Notes: a model not told the origin generated them from the letters alone. 64,000 nucleotides of DNA from an uncultured Spirochaetaceae bacterium (GCA_902789325.1 CADANN010000002.1:62001-126000); one strand, 5' to 3'; shown: positions 23,920 to 33,785, numbered from the stretch's first letter. Numbers and translations are program-made.

Positions 23920-26763
23920 TCACTCAACAATAACATATAGCATTGGAATTATTCCCCGGCAGTCTGTAACAATTGAAGCTGAAGACTCAGCACTTACAAC
24001 TGAAGTAATAGTAGCATAAGTTTTTTCAATTGGAGTTCTTAACCAGGCTTCTCCTACCTTGGAATTATCTCTCATAATAGTATGATTTGCTTTTGCATAA
24101 TCTGTCGCATAAAGCTTTTTTAGCATATTTGAATTACCTGCAGCAAGCAAAGAATATCTACTCAGACAGAAAGCTGTTATTTTATCTTCTGTATCTGGAC
24201 ATGTATAAGTACTGCCGAGTACATGAGTTTGACTACTACCATAATAATAAATACCAGACTCTACAGAATTATCAACAGGCTTTTTAAGAATTTTTTCCTG
24301 GGCTTCAGAAGTAAAAGCTTTTTGCAGGAAACCTTTATTTTTATAAGTTTGAGGTTGTGTGTCATCAGCTTCGTAACAACCATTAAGATAAGCTCTTAAA
24401 GTAGAATACTTATAATTACTTGGATATATAGTCTGTTCAGAAATTGTTCTATCCTGTTCATCAATATAATATGGTATATTGCCATTTAAAATAGTTTCTG
24501 TAGTAAAGATTTTTACATTTTCCTCTTCTTCAAAGAAAGTAACAACATCCCATTTTATTGGTTCAACCTTAAAGTATTTTGAACTATTATTCGAAAGCGG
24601 TTGAACATCAGTTCTATTACTATACACAACCCAAATCCGCTCTCCTGGCTCTGTATATGCATTTTCTATACATTTTTCATAGAAGTAACCATCTTTTCCA
24701 AGATACCAGCAATCATTATAAACAGGAGTCTCTGAATAATAAGAATCTTCCTGATGTTCTGCTATTGTCTGTGGAAAATCTCCAAATTTGTATTTCCATT
24801 CTTCAATTGCTATAGGTTTTTCTGTAATAGCATCCTTTGCAGCAACATAAAATGAATTATCCAATTGTACAAATTTAATAGAACTATTTTGTGTTGTATA
24901 ATGTATTTTTATTTGTTTATGTACCCCCAAAATGGAACTATCAAAATCAACACCCCATTCATCTTGATCTATTGCTTGTTCTTCACCTGTAATCAAATTT
25001 CTTAAAACTACATAAATACCAGCCTTATCAAAAGCATCTCCTTCAAAATATAAAATCTTCTCCGGTGTACCTGTTACAAACAATCCATATTCATCTGAAG
25101 TTTTATTTAACAGGAACTTTTCTTCATGTCCAGCAAAATCATAACCGGTAATTTCAAAATCATATTCTGTAGCAAGCTCCAGCCCTGTAATTTCCTTTGT
25201 ATTAAATTCACGGCTGACAATTATTGGCTCAGACCATTCTTCATCTTGATGTTTTTTATAGCGGATTTTTGTTTTTGCATAATCTATGCCAGATTTCCAG
25301 GCAATTTTGAGTTTTACTTCTGAATCAGATTCATCTGTAATGACAGGTTCTTCCATAGAAAAATCGTTATCTATTGCAAAATAATACAGTAACCAGTCAT
25401 GTGTAGTATCTTCATTCGGATATTCGAGAACATTACCACTTTTATCGTAGAACAAACAATAAAACTGATAGATTCCATCTTCCAGATTCAACGAAGACAA
25501 ATCAACTTCACCCTTAAAAATTGCTACATCCGAAGTTACAGTCTGATAATTTACATTTAATGGATTTTCATATAAAACTGGAGTAATCCATTGATAAGTC
25601 TGATCATCCATTACACGAATATCTTTGTAATCTGAATCAAATACTTTTGTTGCATATAATTCAAAATAAGGTCTTGGACCGGAACCGCCTTCACGTTCCT
25701 GAACCTGTATATCAAGTTTGAGTTTATTGTCTTTAATATATATGAGATTTCCCAGATTATTCCCGGTAGTATCCAGCTGAAAATATTCAATCAGTTCAAG
25801 TTGCTGATTATCAGAGGTCTTTGCAGAAAATAAATCATGACCATCAACTCTAACTGTAAGAGCAAGGGTATCAGTTTTATTATTTACCTGATACATCCAT
25901 CTTTTACTGCCGGCCATTTCAACAGCCTTGCCATTTTCAATCGAGGCATAATTTTTTGTATAGAAAAAGCCTTTTTCAATTGTCACAAGAACCTGGGTAA
26001 AATCTTCAAGAATATCTTTATTCTTTACAGATATAACTAAAGAACGTGAATTTTCAAATACAGGAGCATCAAAACAATGATTCAGACTTTCACCAGTTTT
26101 TCCATTTTTTATAGAAATGTTCTTGAAGAAAACCTCACCGTCCTTTTTATAGCCGTAATGATTTTTGGAAGTCTCGCTCAGCGGAGGAAGAAAATCCTCA
26201 TCTAGAATTCCAGTTTTTGATAGCGTATCAATTTCGGCTTCTGTATAATAAATTGAATCAGGATCCAAATCGCTGTCAAACAAAACCTGAATACGACAAT
26301 CTTTTAAGGCGTTCAATGAAACCGGAGAATTAAAAATAATCTGAGGCCGCTCTGCAACAACCGGCATTAAACAAAGCTCCATTCCTTGAGCCGGCGCTTT
26401 TGTAAAATGACAATCAGTTTCTGTTAAATCAAGATGTTCAAGAGTCAGATATTCGCCGTTCTTAAATTCTTTTTTAGAAACACTATCAATTATTTTCCAG
26501 CAGATAAATTCATAATCAGAAGAAGGATCAAAACGTATATTAAATGAATCGGTAACTTTTTTGCTGACAACTCCACCCGCCGGAGATCTTATTACACCAC
26601 TGCTTTCGGGGTAATCAATTTTGATTTTATATGATGTTGCATTATTATATGCAATTGCATCTTCAATTTGAGCTTTAACGTCTGCGCCTTCAAGAAAATT
26701 ATCGCAGCTTGAAAGCAAAAGCAGACATAGACTTATTATAATAAAACGAAAAGGACTTTTCAT
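23920..26763 (-). CDS. Large Treponema-type lipoprotein with Fn3-like and DUF6273-like regions
   Basis: The 947-residue protein has a lipoprotein signal (LCLLLLSSCDNF, lipidated Cys about residue 20). The middle part has an Ig/Fn3-like stretch (about 475-550: ESDSEVKLKIAWKSGIDYAKTKIRYKK ... GLELATEYDFEITGYD). The C-terminal 270 residues contain the pattern of DUF6273-type domains: PIKWDV, STLRAYLNG, FLQKAFTSEAQEKIL, AFCLSRYSLL and EAWLRTP near the end. Such proteins are envelope lipoproteins of unknown ligand, common in treponemes. AGGAAG precedes the ATG. Downstream is the LytTR-gene remnant, so it may once have been in one unit with the two-component genes. Confidence 0.85.
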   Translation of the reverse strand: MKSPFRFIIISLCLLLLSSCDNFLEGADVKAQIEDAIAYNNATSYKIKIDYPESSGVIRSPAGGVVSKKVTDSFNIRFDPSSDYEFICWKIIDSVSKKEFKNGEYLTLEHLDLTETDCHFTKAPAQGMELCLMPVVAERPQIIFNSPVSLNALKDCRIQVLFDSDLDPDSIYYTEAEIDTLSKTGILDEDFLPPLSETSKNHYGYKKDGEVFFKNISIKNGKTGESLNHCFDAPVFENSRSLVISVKNKDILEDFTQVLVTIEKGFFYTKNYASIENGKAVEMAGSKRWMYQVNNKTDTLALTVRVDGHDLFSAKTSDNQQLELIEYFQLDTTGNNLGNLIYIKDNKLKLDIQVQEREGGSGPRPYFELYATKVFDSDYKDIRVMDDQTYQWITPVLYENPLNVNYQTVTSDVAIFKGEVDLSSLNLEDGIYQFYCLFYDKSGNVLEYPNEDTTHDWLLYYFAIDNDFSMEEPVITDESDSEVKLKIAWKSGIDYAKTKIRYKKHQDEEWSEPIIVSREFNTKEITGLELATEYDFEITGYDFAGHEEKFLLNKTSDEYGLFVTGTPEKILYFEGDAFDKAGIYVVLRNLITGEEQAIDQDEWGVDFDSSILGVHKQIKIHYTTQNSSIKFVQLDNSFYVAAKDAITEKPIAIEEWKYKFGDFPQTIAEHQEDSYYSETPVYNDCWYLGKDGYFYEKCIENAYTEPGERIWVVYSNRTDVQPLSNNSSKYFKVEPIKWDVVTFFEEEENVKIFTTETILNGNIPYYIDEQDRTISEQTIYPSNYKYSTLRAYLNGCYEADDTQPQTYKNKGFLQKAFTSEAQEKILKKPVDNSVESGIYYYGSSQTHVLGSTYTCPDTEDKITAFCLSRYSLLAAGNSNMLKKLYATDYAKANHTIMRDNSKVGEAWLRTPIEKTYATITSVVSAESSASIVTDCRGIIPMLYVIVE

Positions 26764-26825
26764 ACTTCCTATTTTGTACCAGGAAATGTGAAAAGTCCAG
26801 TTTTAAAAATTGGGGAGATTTTCTA

Positions 26826-27926
26826 CTATATGAGCATATTCATAACAGTTCTAACTTCGTTAAGTGTCTGAATACCAATCTCGCGGGCCTTTGCTGCACC
26901 TTCGAGCAATACTTTGCGGATATAGTCTGGAGAAGCTTCAAGGCGTGCACGTTCCTGGCGCAATGGGCGGAGCTTTTCGTTCAAGGCTTCTGTAAGAGTT
27001 GCCTTGAGCATTCCACCGCCACCGTCACCAATGCGGGCAGCAATTGCAGTTGGTTCTTCACCGGTACAAAGACTGATAAGCATAAGAAGGTTTGCTACTT
27101 CAGGACGATTTACAGGATCATAAGTGATATTGCGGTCCTGGTCTGTCTTTGCCTTTTTGATGAGCTTTGCAGTTTCGTCTTCTGTTGCAGAAAGCATTAC
27201 TGCGTTTCCACGGCTCTTAGACATCTTCTGGCTTCCGTCGAGACCGAGAATCATCGGAGTTTTAGAAAGCAAAGCCTGTGGCTCTGGGAATACAGGTTCC
27301 TTGCCCATATCTGTACAGAACTTTTTGTTGAAGCGGCTTGCGATTGTACGTGTCATTTCAAGATGTGGAAGCTGATCTTTTCCAACAGGTACAACGTTAC
27401 CTTTACAGAAAAGAATATCACATGCCTGATGAACAGGATATGTATACATTCCGGCATTTACATTTTTAAGGCCGGCAGATTCAATTTCTTCTTTTACAGT
27501 CGGATTGCGGCTGAGTTCTGCGTTTGAAACCAAGGTCAGGAAAGGAATCATCAGCTGATTACACTCAGGTACATAGCTATGAGGATAAATAATTACATCC
27601 TGCTTTTCAGGATTGATTCCAGCAGCAAGATAGTCGATTACAAGCTGTTTTGTATTCTGGCTGATTTTATCAAATGCATCGTGATCAGTAAGAACCTGAT
27701 AATCAGCAATAAGAATCATAGTAGGAACGCCAAGATTAGCAAGGCGCACACGATTCTGAAGCGAACCAAAATAGTGACCAATATGAAGCAAACCAGTAGG
27801 ACGGTCACCAGTAAGCACACGATATTTTTTAGGATTTTTAATCAAGTCTTCTTCGATTTTACGGCTACGCTCAACAGCAGCCTCAAAACTCTTATTTATG
27901 TCAGTATACTGAATTTCTTCACTCAT
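26826..27926 (-). CDS. trpS: Tryptophan--tRNA ligase
   Basis: This 366-residue class I aminoacyl-tRNA synthetase charges tRNA-Trp with tryptophan in the cytoplasm. The HIGH-type motif is GLLHIGHYFGSL (residues about 47-58) and the KMSKS motif is intact (KMSKSRGN). The TrpRS-specific DRPTGLLHIG and AGMYTYPVHQACDIL segments are present. It is slightly longer at the N-terminus than the roughly 330-residue enzymes of many bacteria. GAGGAA precedes the ATG. It is followed 62 bases later by the lipoprotein gene start and preceded by a palindromic repeat and a large inverted-repeat element. It is a single-copy housekeeping gene by appearance. Confidence 0.96.
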   Translation of the reverse strand: MSEEIQYTDINKSFEAAVERSRKIEEDLIKNPKKYRVLTGDRPTGLLHIGHYFGSLQNRVRLANLGVPTMILIADYQVLTDHDAFDKISQNTKQLVIDYLAAGINPEKQDVIIYPHSYVPECNQLMIPFLTLVSNAELSRNPTVKEEIESAGLKNVNAGMYTYPVHQACDILFCKGNVVPVGKDQLPHLEMTRTIASRFNKKFCTDMGKEPVFPEPQALLSKTPMILGLDGSQKMSKSRGNAVMLSATEDETAKLIKKAKTDQDRNITYDPVNRPEVANLLMLISLCTGEEPTAIAARIGDGGGGMLKATLTEALNEKLRPLRQERARLEASPDYIRKVLLEGAAKAREIGIQTLNEVRTVMNMLI

Positions 27927-27944
27927 TTTTTATTCCTCTATTTT

Positions 27945-27970
27945 GTCATTCCGAACTTGTTTCGGAATCT
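27945..27970 (+). repeat. Short palindromic repeat of the GTCATTCC family
   Basis: This copy reads GTCATTCCGAAC-TTG-TTTCGGAATCT, an inverted repeat with a TTG loop. It belongs to the family also found at 34702, 34736, 36342, 36630, 39632, 47028, 49021 and 49069. It lies just upstream of trpS. Confidence 0.8.
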
Positions 27971-28023
27971 ATTATAGTTATTATATAGAGAAACACTGTA
28001 TTTTTCAATAAAGACGTTATATA

Positions 28024-28256
28024 AAAAATCTGTCAGACTAAAGGCATTATAATATGTTCACAAAAAATACGGCGCGAGGAAGTGAGGCATAGGGCAAAAA
28101 GACTTTTTTTGGGGATGCCGCGATAGCGGCATTATAATAGTTTCTATACCCCAAAAAACGTCTAGCGGATTATTCCGCGGTTTTGACCTATGAATCACGA
28201 CCGGAAGCCAGATTTCCTAATTTTTTATTATAATGTCTTTAGTCTGACAGATTTTT
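28024..28256. mobile_element. MITE-like 233-bp element with 31-bp terminal inverted repeats
   Basis: The ends at 28024-28054 and 28226-28256 are inverted repeats of 31 bases with a single mismatch. The inner parts also pair: CATAGGGCAAAA near 28088 with its complement near 28180, and AGACTTTTTTTGGGG with CCCCAAAAAACGTCT. Two side hairpins are perfect (28115-28132 and 28165-28178). The whole element can fold into one long branched hairpin. No coding frame or target-site duplication is visible. It may be a MITE, a large extragenic repeat or a structured RNA. Confidence 0.75.
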
Positions 28257-28278
28257 GAGAACTGACATTATATTTTAA

Positions 28279-29664
28279 ATGACATTCTTTAACAAAATAA
28301 CTATAATACAATCCGTGAATGCAATTGACGTGTTTCAGGACTGGCTCAACGACTACCTGAATTTTGAACATAACCCAAAAAAAGAAATCTTCTGGCTCGA
28401 CACCATTGATTACCTCTGCAAACGCTTTGATAACCCACAGGATTATGCGCCTTGTATTCACGTTGCCGGCTCAAAAGGAAAAGGCTCTGTTTCTCGTCTT
28501 ATTTCCTGTATTTTAGATGAAGCCGGATATAAAGTCGGACTTTACACTTCCCCACATATAACTGATTTCCGCGAACGCATCTGTACACCAACAGGATTTT
28601 TCCCGGAAGAGATTTACGAAAAAACAGTAAAAGAGCTCATGCCGAATATTGATTCCATCATTCCAGAGAATCTTCCAGCAGAACGTCCGCTTACCTGGTT
28701 TGAACTTGTTACTCTTTATGCCTTTCTCACATTCCGCAATGCAGAAGTAGACTGGTCTGTTTTTGAAGTAGGACTTGGCGGCCGTCTGGATGCAACAAAC
28801 GTAATTCGTCCAAAGCTCTGCTGTATCACTCCAATTGAACTTGAACACACAGAGTTCCTTGGCGATACCCTCGAAAAAATTGCCGCAGAAAAGGCTGGAA
28901 TCATAAAGAACTGCACACCTGTTGTTATTGCCCCTCAGCAGACAGAATCAGTAAAGATTGTGCTCCGCGAAAAAGCAATTACCCGCCACGCTCCTTATTA
29001 TTTTGTAGACGACTACATCACAAGTTCATTCTATCATTTTAACGGTGCAAAAAAGCGCATGACAGTTCATTTTGAAAGCGAACTGTTTAACCGCCCTATA
29101 GAAACTCAGATGCAGCTGCTTGGTAAAATGCAGGCTCAGAATGCCGCTATGGCAATTGTAGCCGTTAAAAAGCTGATGCCAAATCTTGATGAAGGAATTA
29201 TCGAACGCGGACTTGCAAAAGCAAAGCTTCCGGGGCGTTTTGAAATTATAGAAAAGGTTCCCGGCTATGCTGAACTTCCAGCATTAATTCTAGACGGAGC
29301 TCATACCCTCAACAGTATTCGCCTTACAATTGATACTTTGAACAAGCTTTACGGCGAGAAAAAAGTTTCTCTGCTTTTTGCTTGCGCAGCAGATAAAGAT
29401 GTAAAAGATATTTCGAAACTTTTCAAATATCGCTTTGAACACGTTTACGTTACCCGCCCGGGAGAACGAAAACAGTCAGATTTGAATGCAGAAATCGAAG
29501 CCTTTACAAATGCCGAAGTTCAGTTTACCGCTGATGCAGATTATAAAATGATGATTAAAAAGGCCCTCGAAGAATCAGCAACCAACGGAAATATTCTGCT
29601 GGTTACCGGTTCCTTCTACCTTGTATCTGAAGTTAAAGAACTTCTCGGCGAACACGCTTGCTAA
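28279..29664 (+). CDS. folC: Folylpolyglutamate synthase / dihydrofolate synthase
   Basis: This 461-residue Mur-ligase-family enzyme adds glutamate to folates (and, in bifunctional forms, to dihydropteroate) using ATP in the cytoplasm. The ATP loop is HVAGSKGKGSVSRL, followed by GLYTSPHITDFRERI, VFEVGLGGRLDATNVI and a C-terminal ILDGAHTLNS, all characteristic of FolC. The start at 28279 has no strong ribosome site. The first 15 residues before the conserved YLN segment are consistent with it. Its 3' end overlaps the convergent alr gene by 32 bases. An inverted-repeat element lies just upstream. Confidence 0.95.
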   Translation: MTFFNKITIIQSVNAIDVFQDWLNDYLNFEHNPKKEIFWLDTIDYLCKRFDNPQDYAPCIHVAGSKGKGSVSRLISCILDEAGYKVGLYTSPHITDFRERICTPTGFFPEEIYEKTVKELMPNIDSIIPENLPAERPLTWFELVTLYAFLTFRNAEVDWSVFEVGLGGRLDATNVIRPKLCCITPIELEHTEFLGDTLEKIAAEKAGIIKNCTPVVIAPQQTESVKIVLREKAITRHAPYYFVDDYITSSFYHFNGAKKRMTVHFESELFNRPIETQMQLLGKMQAQNAAMAIVAVKKLMPNLDEGIIERGLAKAKLPGRFEIIEKVPGYAELPALILDGAHTLNSIRLTIDTLNKLYGEKKVSLLFACAADKDVKDISKLFKYRFEHVYVTRPGERKQSDLNAEIEAFTNAEVQFTADADYKMMIKKALEESATNGNILLVTGSFYLVSEVKELLGEHAC

Positions 29665-30781
29665 GTGCGGTCAAAACTTCATAAGAAATCGTATTTCCCA
29701 ATCTAGCTAAATCTTCCGCAGTATTAAGCGCACCGCTTTCTTTTGGTCCGAAAATCACAGCTGTATCCCAAACTTTTACATCCGGATTATTTTTTCCAAT
29801 TTCTACCATACACTGATCCATGCAGATTCGGCCACGAACAGGGTAATTTTTTCCATTAATTGTTACTTCAAGGCCAGGAGAAAAACGGCGCAATAAGCCA
29901 TCAGCATAACCAATTGGCAAAACGGCAATGTCAGTATCTTTATCAGCTACCCAGGTGCGACCATAAGAAACAGACTTACCGGCCGGGAAATGTCTGATTG
30001 CAACAACCTTAGTTTCAAGGGCAAGAACAGGCTTTATATCAAAATGGCGGCCTGTTTTTTCAAGATATTCTTTTGTAATTTCATCAGGATAGTATCCGTA
30101 AGTGATGATACCAGGACGAACCATATCAAACTGCATGTCTTCATCATTCAAAAGAGCCGCACTTGCACCACATGAACAGATTCCAGGCTCAATTCCACAC
30201 TCGCGAACATTATTCACAGCCTGCTTAAAAGCATCAAACTGACCACGTGTAAACTCAATATTTTCTTCTGCAAGACTGTCAGAAACCGCAAAATGAGTAC
30301 ACATTCCACCAAGCTTAAGCCCGCATTTTTCAATAAATTTAGCCTGTTCACCAGCTTCTTCCGGATAGCAGCCAATTCGGCCCATGCCAGTATCAACTGC
30401 AAGGTGAACCTTATAATCAGAATAACCTTCACGTTTTGCAGTATCACCAATCAATTTAATGTAATCTTCACCGAATACAAGCGGAGTAATTTTATATTCA
30501 AAAAGCGCCGGCATTTCTTCTGGAGTACAGAGACTCAAAAGCAAAATTCCGCACTTTATTCCATTATCACGGAGTTCAATTCCTTCTTCTACAGTGGCAA
30601 CCGCAACAAAAGACGCTCCAACCTTTTCTGCAATCTGAGCAGTTAAAACAGCATTGTGGCCATATCCATCAGCCTTTACAGCAACGCACAATTTAACGTC
30701 TTTTTTTACATATTTTCTAATTTGATTTAGATTATATTCAAGATTATCTTTGTAGATGACAGCTTTAGTACAGCGTTCCAT
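29633..30781 (-). CDS. alr: Alanine racemase
   Basis: The 382-residue PLP enzyme interconverts L- and D-alanine for peptidoglycan. The PLP-binding Lys is in AVKADGYGHN near the N-terminus, the catalytic Tyr of the second subunit in SYGRTW, and the C-terminal domain has RGRICMDQCMV. The ATG at 30781 follows a GGTGGGG site. A GTG three codons earlier is also possible. It converges with folC and shares 32 bases with its 3' end, so both stops lie in each other's coding sequence and there is no room for a terminator. Length and motifs are normal for the family. Confidence 0.95.
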   Translation of the reverse strand: MERCTKAVIYKDNLEYNLNQIRKYVKKDVKLCVAVKADGYGHNAVLTAQIAEKVGASFVAVATVEEGIELRDNGIKCGILLLSLCTPEEMPALFEYKITPLVFGEDYIKLIGDTAKREGYSDYKVHLAVDTGMGRIGCYPEEAGEQAKFIEKCGLKLGGMCTHFAVSDSLAEENIEFTRGQFDAFKQAVNNVRECGIEPGICSCGASAALLNDEDMQFDMVRPGIITYGYYPDEITKEYLEKTGRHFDIKPVLALETKVVAIRHFPAGKSVSYGRTWVADKDTDIAVLPIGYADGLLRRFSPGLEVTINGKNYPVRGRICMDQCMVEIGKNNPDVKVWDTAVIFGPKESGALNTAEDLARLGNTISYEVLTALSKRVRREVL

Positions 30782-30909
30782 AATCCCCACCCATTTATTT
30801 CTAATAAATTATTATACCTTTTATAGTAAATTTTCGGCAATATGTTATTGTAAAAAAAGGCTTTTAATAATACAATTACAAAAATTCAAATCGAGAGAAA
30901 AATGACAAA

Positions 30910-31875
30910 ATGAAAAAAACTACTTACATTATTACAAGCACATTTGCAGCAATTTTACTTGCATCCTGCGCTACTACTCAAGAAATCACTGCAGAATCAG
31001 CAACTGGTGAGGTTGCAGAGGCCGCAGAACCTAAGCAATTAATCGTTCAGGAATCACCTGAAGATATTTTTATAAAATCCCTTGAAGGAATCACAATTAA
31101 AAGCGTATCTTCTCCAAAAGAAGTATATAAAGGAAGAAGTTTTGCCGCTCCATTTGTATTTGAAGTAAAAAATGCAGATGGCGAACCTGTTGAAAATCTT
31201 TCAATTACCCTTTCATACCCTTCTTCAAAATCAGTTGATGAAGGAATTTCTTTTGAAAAAACTGAAATTCTTACAGATTCAGAAGGAAAAATCACATTTA
31301 CAGCAGAACAAACTGCCTTTGCCGCAAAAACAAAGGTAACTGTATATCCAACTCCAATCAACGAAAGCGAAGAACTTCTTGAACGCCTTAAGCCGTTTAC
31401 AGCAGAAGCAGACTGGAAGGTAAAATCAGATATAGTTTCTAAAGGTGCAGTTCTTTTTGTATGGGATTTCAACGAAAAAGACCGCCCTATCAATAACTTT
31501 TCAAATCTTCAGGCAGAGTTCAGAACCCGTGGAATCACAATGGTTGGAAACGGTCCTGTAAACGAAACTTCATATCTTGGTAAGCAGCAGTCACTTTACA
31601 AAGACACCTTCAAAATCATCGGCGGAAAAGCCTATGGCTATCTGATTTACGGTACAATCAAATTTGATCAGCCGGTAACAGCAAAAGAAGATGGTTCTGG
31701 ATATTTTTGTGTTATGAAAGCTGATATCGAAGCTTATGATATGAAAAACGGAAACAAAGTTTATTCATTTACTACAAGCTATGAATCAAATGGCAAAAAT
31801 TGGAACGAATGCGTTTCAAAAGGAAAAGATAAAATCGCAGAGTATATTGTAACCGATATTATATACGGTTTATAA
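30910..31875 (+). CDS. Lipoprotein of unknown function
   Basis: The 321-residue protein has a lipoprotein signal (TFAAILLASCATTQ, lipidated Cys20). Residues about 60-135 look like an Ig-like or macroglobulin-like beta domain (VSSPKEVYKGRSFAAPFVFEVKNADGEPV). The C-terminal 130 residues contain a beta-rich part ending GNKVYSFTTSYESNGKNWNECVSKGKDKIAEYIV, which recalls outer-membrane LPP20/CsgG-type accessory domains. It is probably anchored to an envelope membrane and faces the periplasm. It stands 19 bases before thrC, though a functional link is not evident. A four-codon ATG-ACA-AAA-TGA frame ends over its start codon. Confidence 0.75.
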   Translation: MKKTTYIITSTFAAILLASCATTQEITAESATGEVAEAAEPKQLIVQESPEDIFIKSLEGITIKSVSSPKEVYKGRSFAAPFVFEVKNADGEPVENLSITLSYPSSKSVDEGISFEKTEILTDSEGKITFTAEQTAFAAKTKVTVYPTPINESEELLERLKPFTAEADWKVKSDIVSKGAVLFVWDFNEKDRPINNFSNLQAEFRTRGITMVGNGPVNETSYLGKQQSLYKDTFKIIGGKAYGYLIYGTIKFDQPVTAKEDGSGYFCVMKADIEAYDMKNGNKVYSFTTSYESNGKNWNECVSKGKDKIAEYIVTDIIYGL

Positions 31876-31894
31876 TACTTATAAGGATGGAAAT

Positions 31895-33307
31895 ATGATT
31901 TATACAGACACGAGAGATAGTAGCGTAAAAGCTGATTTCAAAACTGCAGTTATGGGCGGTATGAATCAGGCAACTGGTGGACTTTACATTCCTGTAGAGT
32001 TTCCAAAATTAGATTCTAGCCTGCTTAATAAAGATCCTGCCCCATCTTTCCGTGATGTTGCCTTTAATATGGCAAAGCCTTACGTAGAAGGCGAAATTCC
32101 AGATAACGACCTTGCTGCAATCATTGCAGATGCTTATCCTTTCCAGCCAAAGGTTGTTCCAGCTGATGCAATTTCTTATATCATGGAACTTTTCCACGGT
32201 CCAACTTGTGCTTTCAAAGACTTTGGTGCTCGTTTTATGGCCCGCACAATGTCTTACTTCAATCGTAATGAAGATACTCCACTCCACATTTTAGTTGCAA
32301 CTTCTGGTGATACAGGTTCTGCTGTAGGATCTGCTTTCCACGGAGTTCCAGGACTTGATGTTACAATTCTTTATCCAGATGGAAAAATCTCTCCACTCCA
32401 GGAAAAACAGCTTTCTACCTTTACAGGAAACGTTCGTGCACTCAAGGTAAAAGGTACTTTTGATGACTGCCAGAAGCTTGTAAAAACTGCATTTACAGAT
32501 ACAGAACTTCGCGGAAAACTCCGCCTTTCTTCTGCAAACTCAATCAACATTGCACGACTTTTGCCACAGAGCTTCTACTATATGTACAGCGCTCTTACAG
32601 TTCGCAACCGCTCTGCAATGGATAACAAGATTCAGAATCCTGCAATCATTATGGTTGTTCCAAGCGGAAACTTTGGAAACCTCACATCAGGCTTGATTGC
32701 CCGCGAAATGGGTGCTCCAATTGCAGGTTTTGTTGCAGCAACTAACACAAACAAGACTATTCCAGACTGGATTGCAACTGGTGATTACAACGCTCGCCCT
32801 TCAGTTGAAACATACGCAAATGCTATGGACGTAGGTGCTCCAAGTAACTACGAACGCATTAAGGCTATGTACTCTCTTGATCAGGTTCGTGAGCTCTTTG
32901 CTTCATACTGGCTTGATAATGATGGAATTAAAAAGGCTATCCGCTCTTGCAACGATAAAACTGGCTACATTATTGATCCACACGGAGCAATCGGCTGGCA
33001 GGCTTGGGATGATATCCGCAGCGGCGCTATGGAAAAACTCATTGCAGGACAGAAGAATGACTGGAACAAGCCAGGTCTTACACCAAATGTTCCAACATGG
33101 GGTAACGAAGTTGTTAATAAGAACGCAGTCGGCGTAATTCTTGAAACAGCAAGCCCAGCTAAGTTTGGTCAGATTGTAACAGACGCAATCGGTAAGGAAC
33201 CACCTATGCCAGATCGCCTCGAAGCAGTTTTGAGACTTCCAGACAACGCAATTCCAATGGAAAATGATTATAATCAGTTTAAGGACTGGTTGATTGCTAA
33301 TCTGTAA
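31895..33307 (+). CDS. thrC: Threonine synthase
   Basis: The 470-residue PLP enzyme converts O-phosphohomoserine to threonine. The PLP Lys lies in GPTCAFKDFGARF, followed by LVATSGDTGSAV, which contacts the phosphate. VPSGNFGNLTSG and NAMDVGAPSNYER are also diagnostic. The length fits the longer (class I, fungal/enteric-like) form. AAGGATGG precedes the ATG. It is followed directly by a strong bidirectional terminator at 33315-33349. The gene has many CTT/GCA codons and looks native and highly expressed. Confidence 0.96.
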   Translation: MIYTDTRDSSVKADFKTAVMGGMNQATGGLYIPVEFPKLDSSLLNKDPAPSFRDVAFNMAKPYVEGEIPDNDLAAIIADAYPFQPKVVPADAISYIMELFHGPTCAFKDFGARFMARTMSYFNRNEDTPLHILVATSGDTGSAVGSAFHGVPGLDVTILYPDGKISPLQEKQLSTFTGNVRALKVKGTFDDCQKLVKTAFTDTELRGKLRLSSANSINIARLLPQSFYYMYSALTVRNRSAMDNKIQNPAIIMVVPSGNFGNLTSGLIAREMGAPIAGFVAATNTNKTIPDWIATGDYNARPSVETYANAMDVGAPSNYERIKAMYSLDQVRELFASYWLDNDGIKKAIRSCNDKTGYIIDPHGAIGWQAWDDIRSGAMEKLIAGQKNDWNKPGLTPNVPTWGNEVVNKNAVGVILETASPAKFGQIVTDAIGKEPPMPDRLEAVLRLPDNAIPMENDYNQFKDWLIANL

Positions 33308-33314
33308 CAGTAAT

Positions 33315-33349
33315 AAAAAAAAAGCGGTGATTAAATCACCGCTTTTTTT
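33315..33349. terminator. Bidirectional rho-independent terminator between thrC and vapC-like gene
   Basis: A perfect hairpin AGCGGTGAT-TAA-ATCACCGCT (33323-33343) is flanked by an A-run on the left and a T-run on the right, so it works on both strands. It ends thrC from the left and the PIN-toxin operon from the right. The vapC stop lies inside the T-run. Confidence 0.92.
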
Positions 33350-33785
33350 ATACCTTATAGTCAACCAAATCAAAGGTTTCAAAAATTTCAAAATCAGATG
33401 GATTTGCTGTCCACAATTCAGTTACACCAGCTTCTGCAAATGCCGCAGCCATATGAGTATCTTGAATGCGTTTACGCCCCAGTTTGTACATATTTGTCCA
33501 TAAAAGTGCTCTTTTAAGTGAATTTTCACTCGGATAAATTATTTTTATCCTTTCCTGATCAACCCAAAACCAGGTTCGTTCAATGGCCTGCTCCATCGAA
33601 AGTGGAGAATTAAATCTGCGACTATCTGTAATTACATGCTGAAACTCAAGAAATGTTTGATTAAATATTGCAAGAACCGAATGCTTTTCCTTCCGCCATT
33701 TTTCAAAAAGTTTTAAAGCTCCCTCATGACGTGGAGAATCAATGATTTCAAGATCAATTAAAAAAGTAGTATCAATTCCAATCAA
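33348..33785 (-). CDS. PIN-domain toxin (VapC-like)
   Basis: The 145-residue protein has the PIN nuclease fold pattern: a first acidic residue in IGIDTTFLIDLE, and C-terminal acidic residues in IQDTHMAAAFAEAG and ELWTANPSDF. VapC-type PIN toxins cleave tRNA or rRNA and are held inactive by their antitoxin. It overlaps the antitoxin gene by four bases (ATGA-type), the usual layout of a vapBC pair. It ends in the bidirectional terminator. The length and motifs appear intact, so it is probably functional. Confidence 0.85.
   Translation of the reverse strand: MIGIDTTFLIDLEIIDSPRHEGALKLFEKWRKEKHSVLAIFNQTFLEFQHVITDSRRFNSPLSMEQAIERTWFWVDQERIKIIYPSENSLKRALLWTNMYKLGRKRIQDTHMAAAFAEAGVTELWTANPSDFEIFETFDLVDYKV

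Larger units (their letters stand above)
27927..28278. other. Divergent intergenic region between trpS and folC
   Basis: No gene is seen in these 352 bases. They contain a short palindromic repeat (27945-27970) and a 233-bp inverted-repeat element (28024-28256) that reaches to within 22 bases of the folC start, so the element probably supplies or modifies folC promoter sequence. Confidence 0.8.

Noticed and set aside
30902..30913. Four-codon upstream frame ending over the lipoprotein start
   Set aside because: The ATG-ACA-AAA-TGA is too short to interpret and could easily arise by chance in A-rich sequence.
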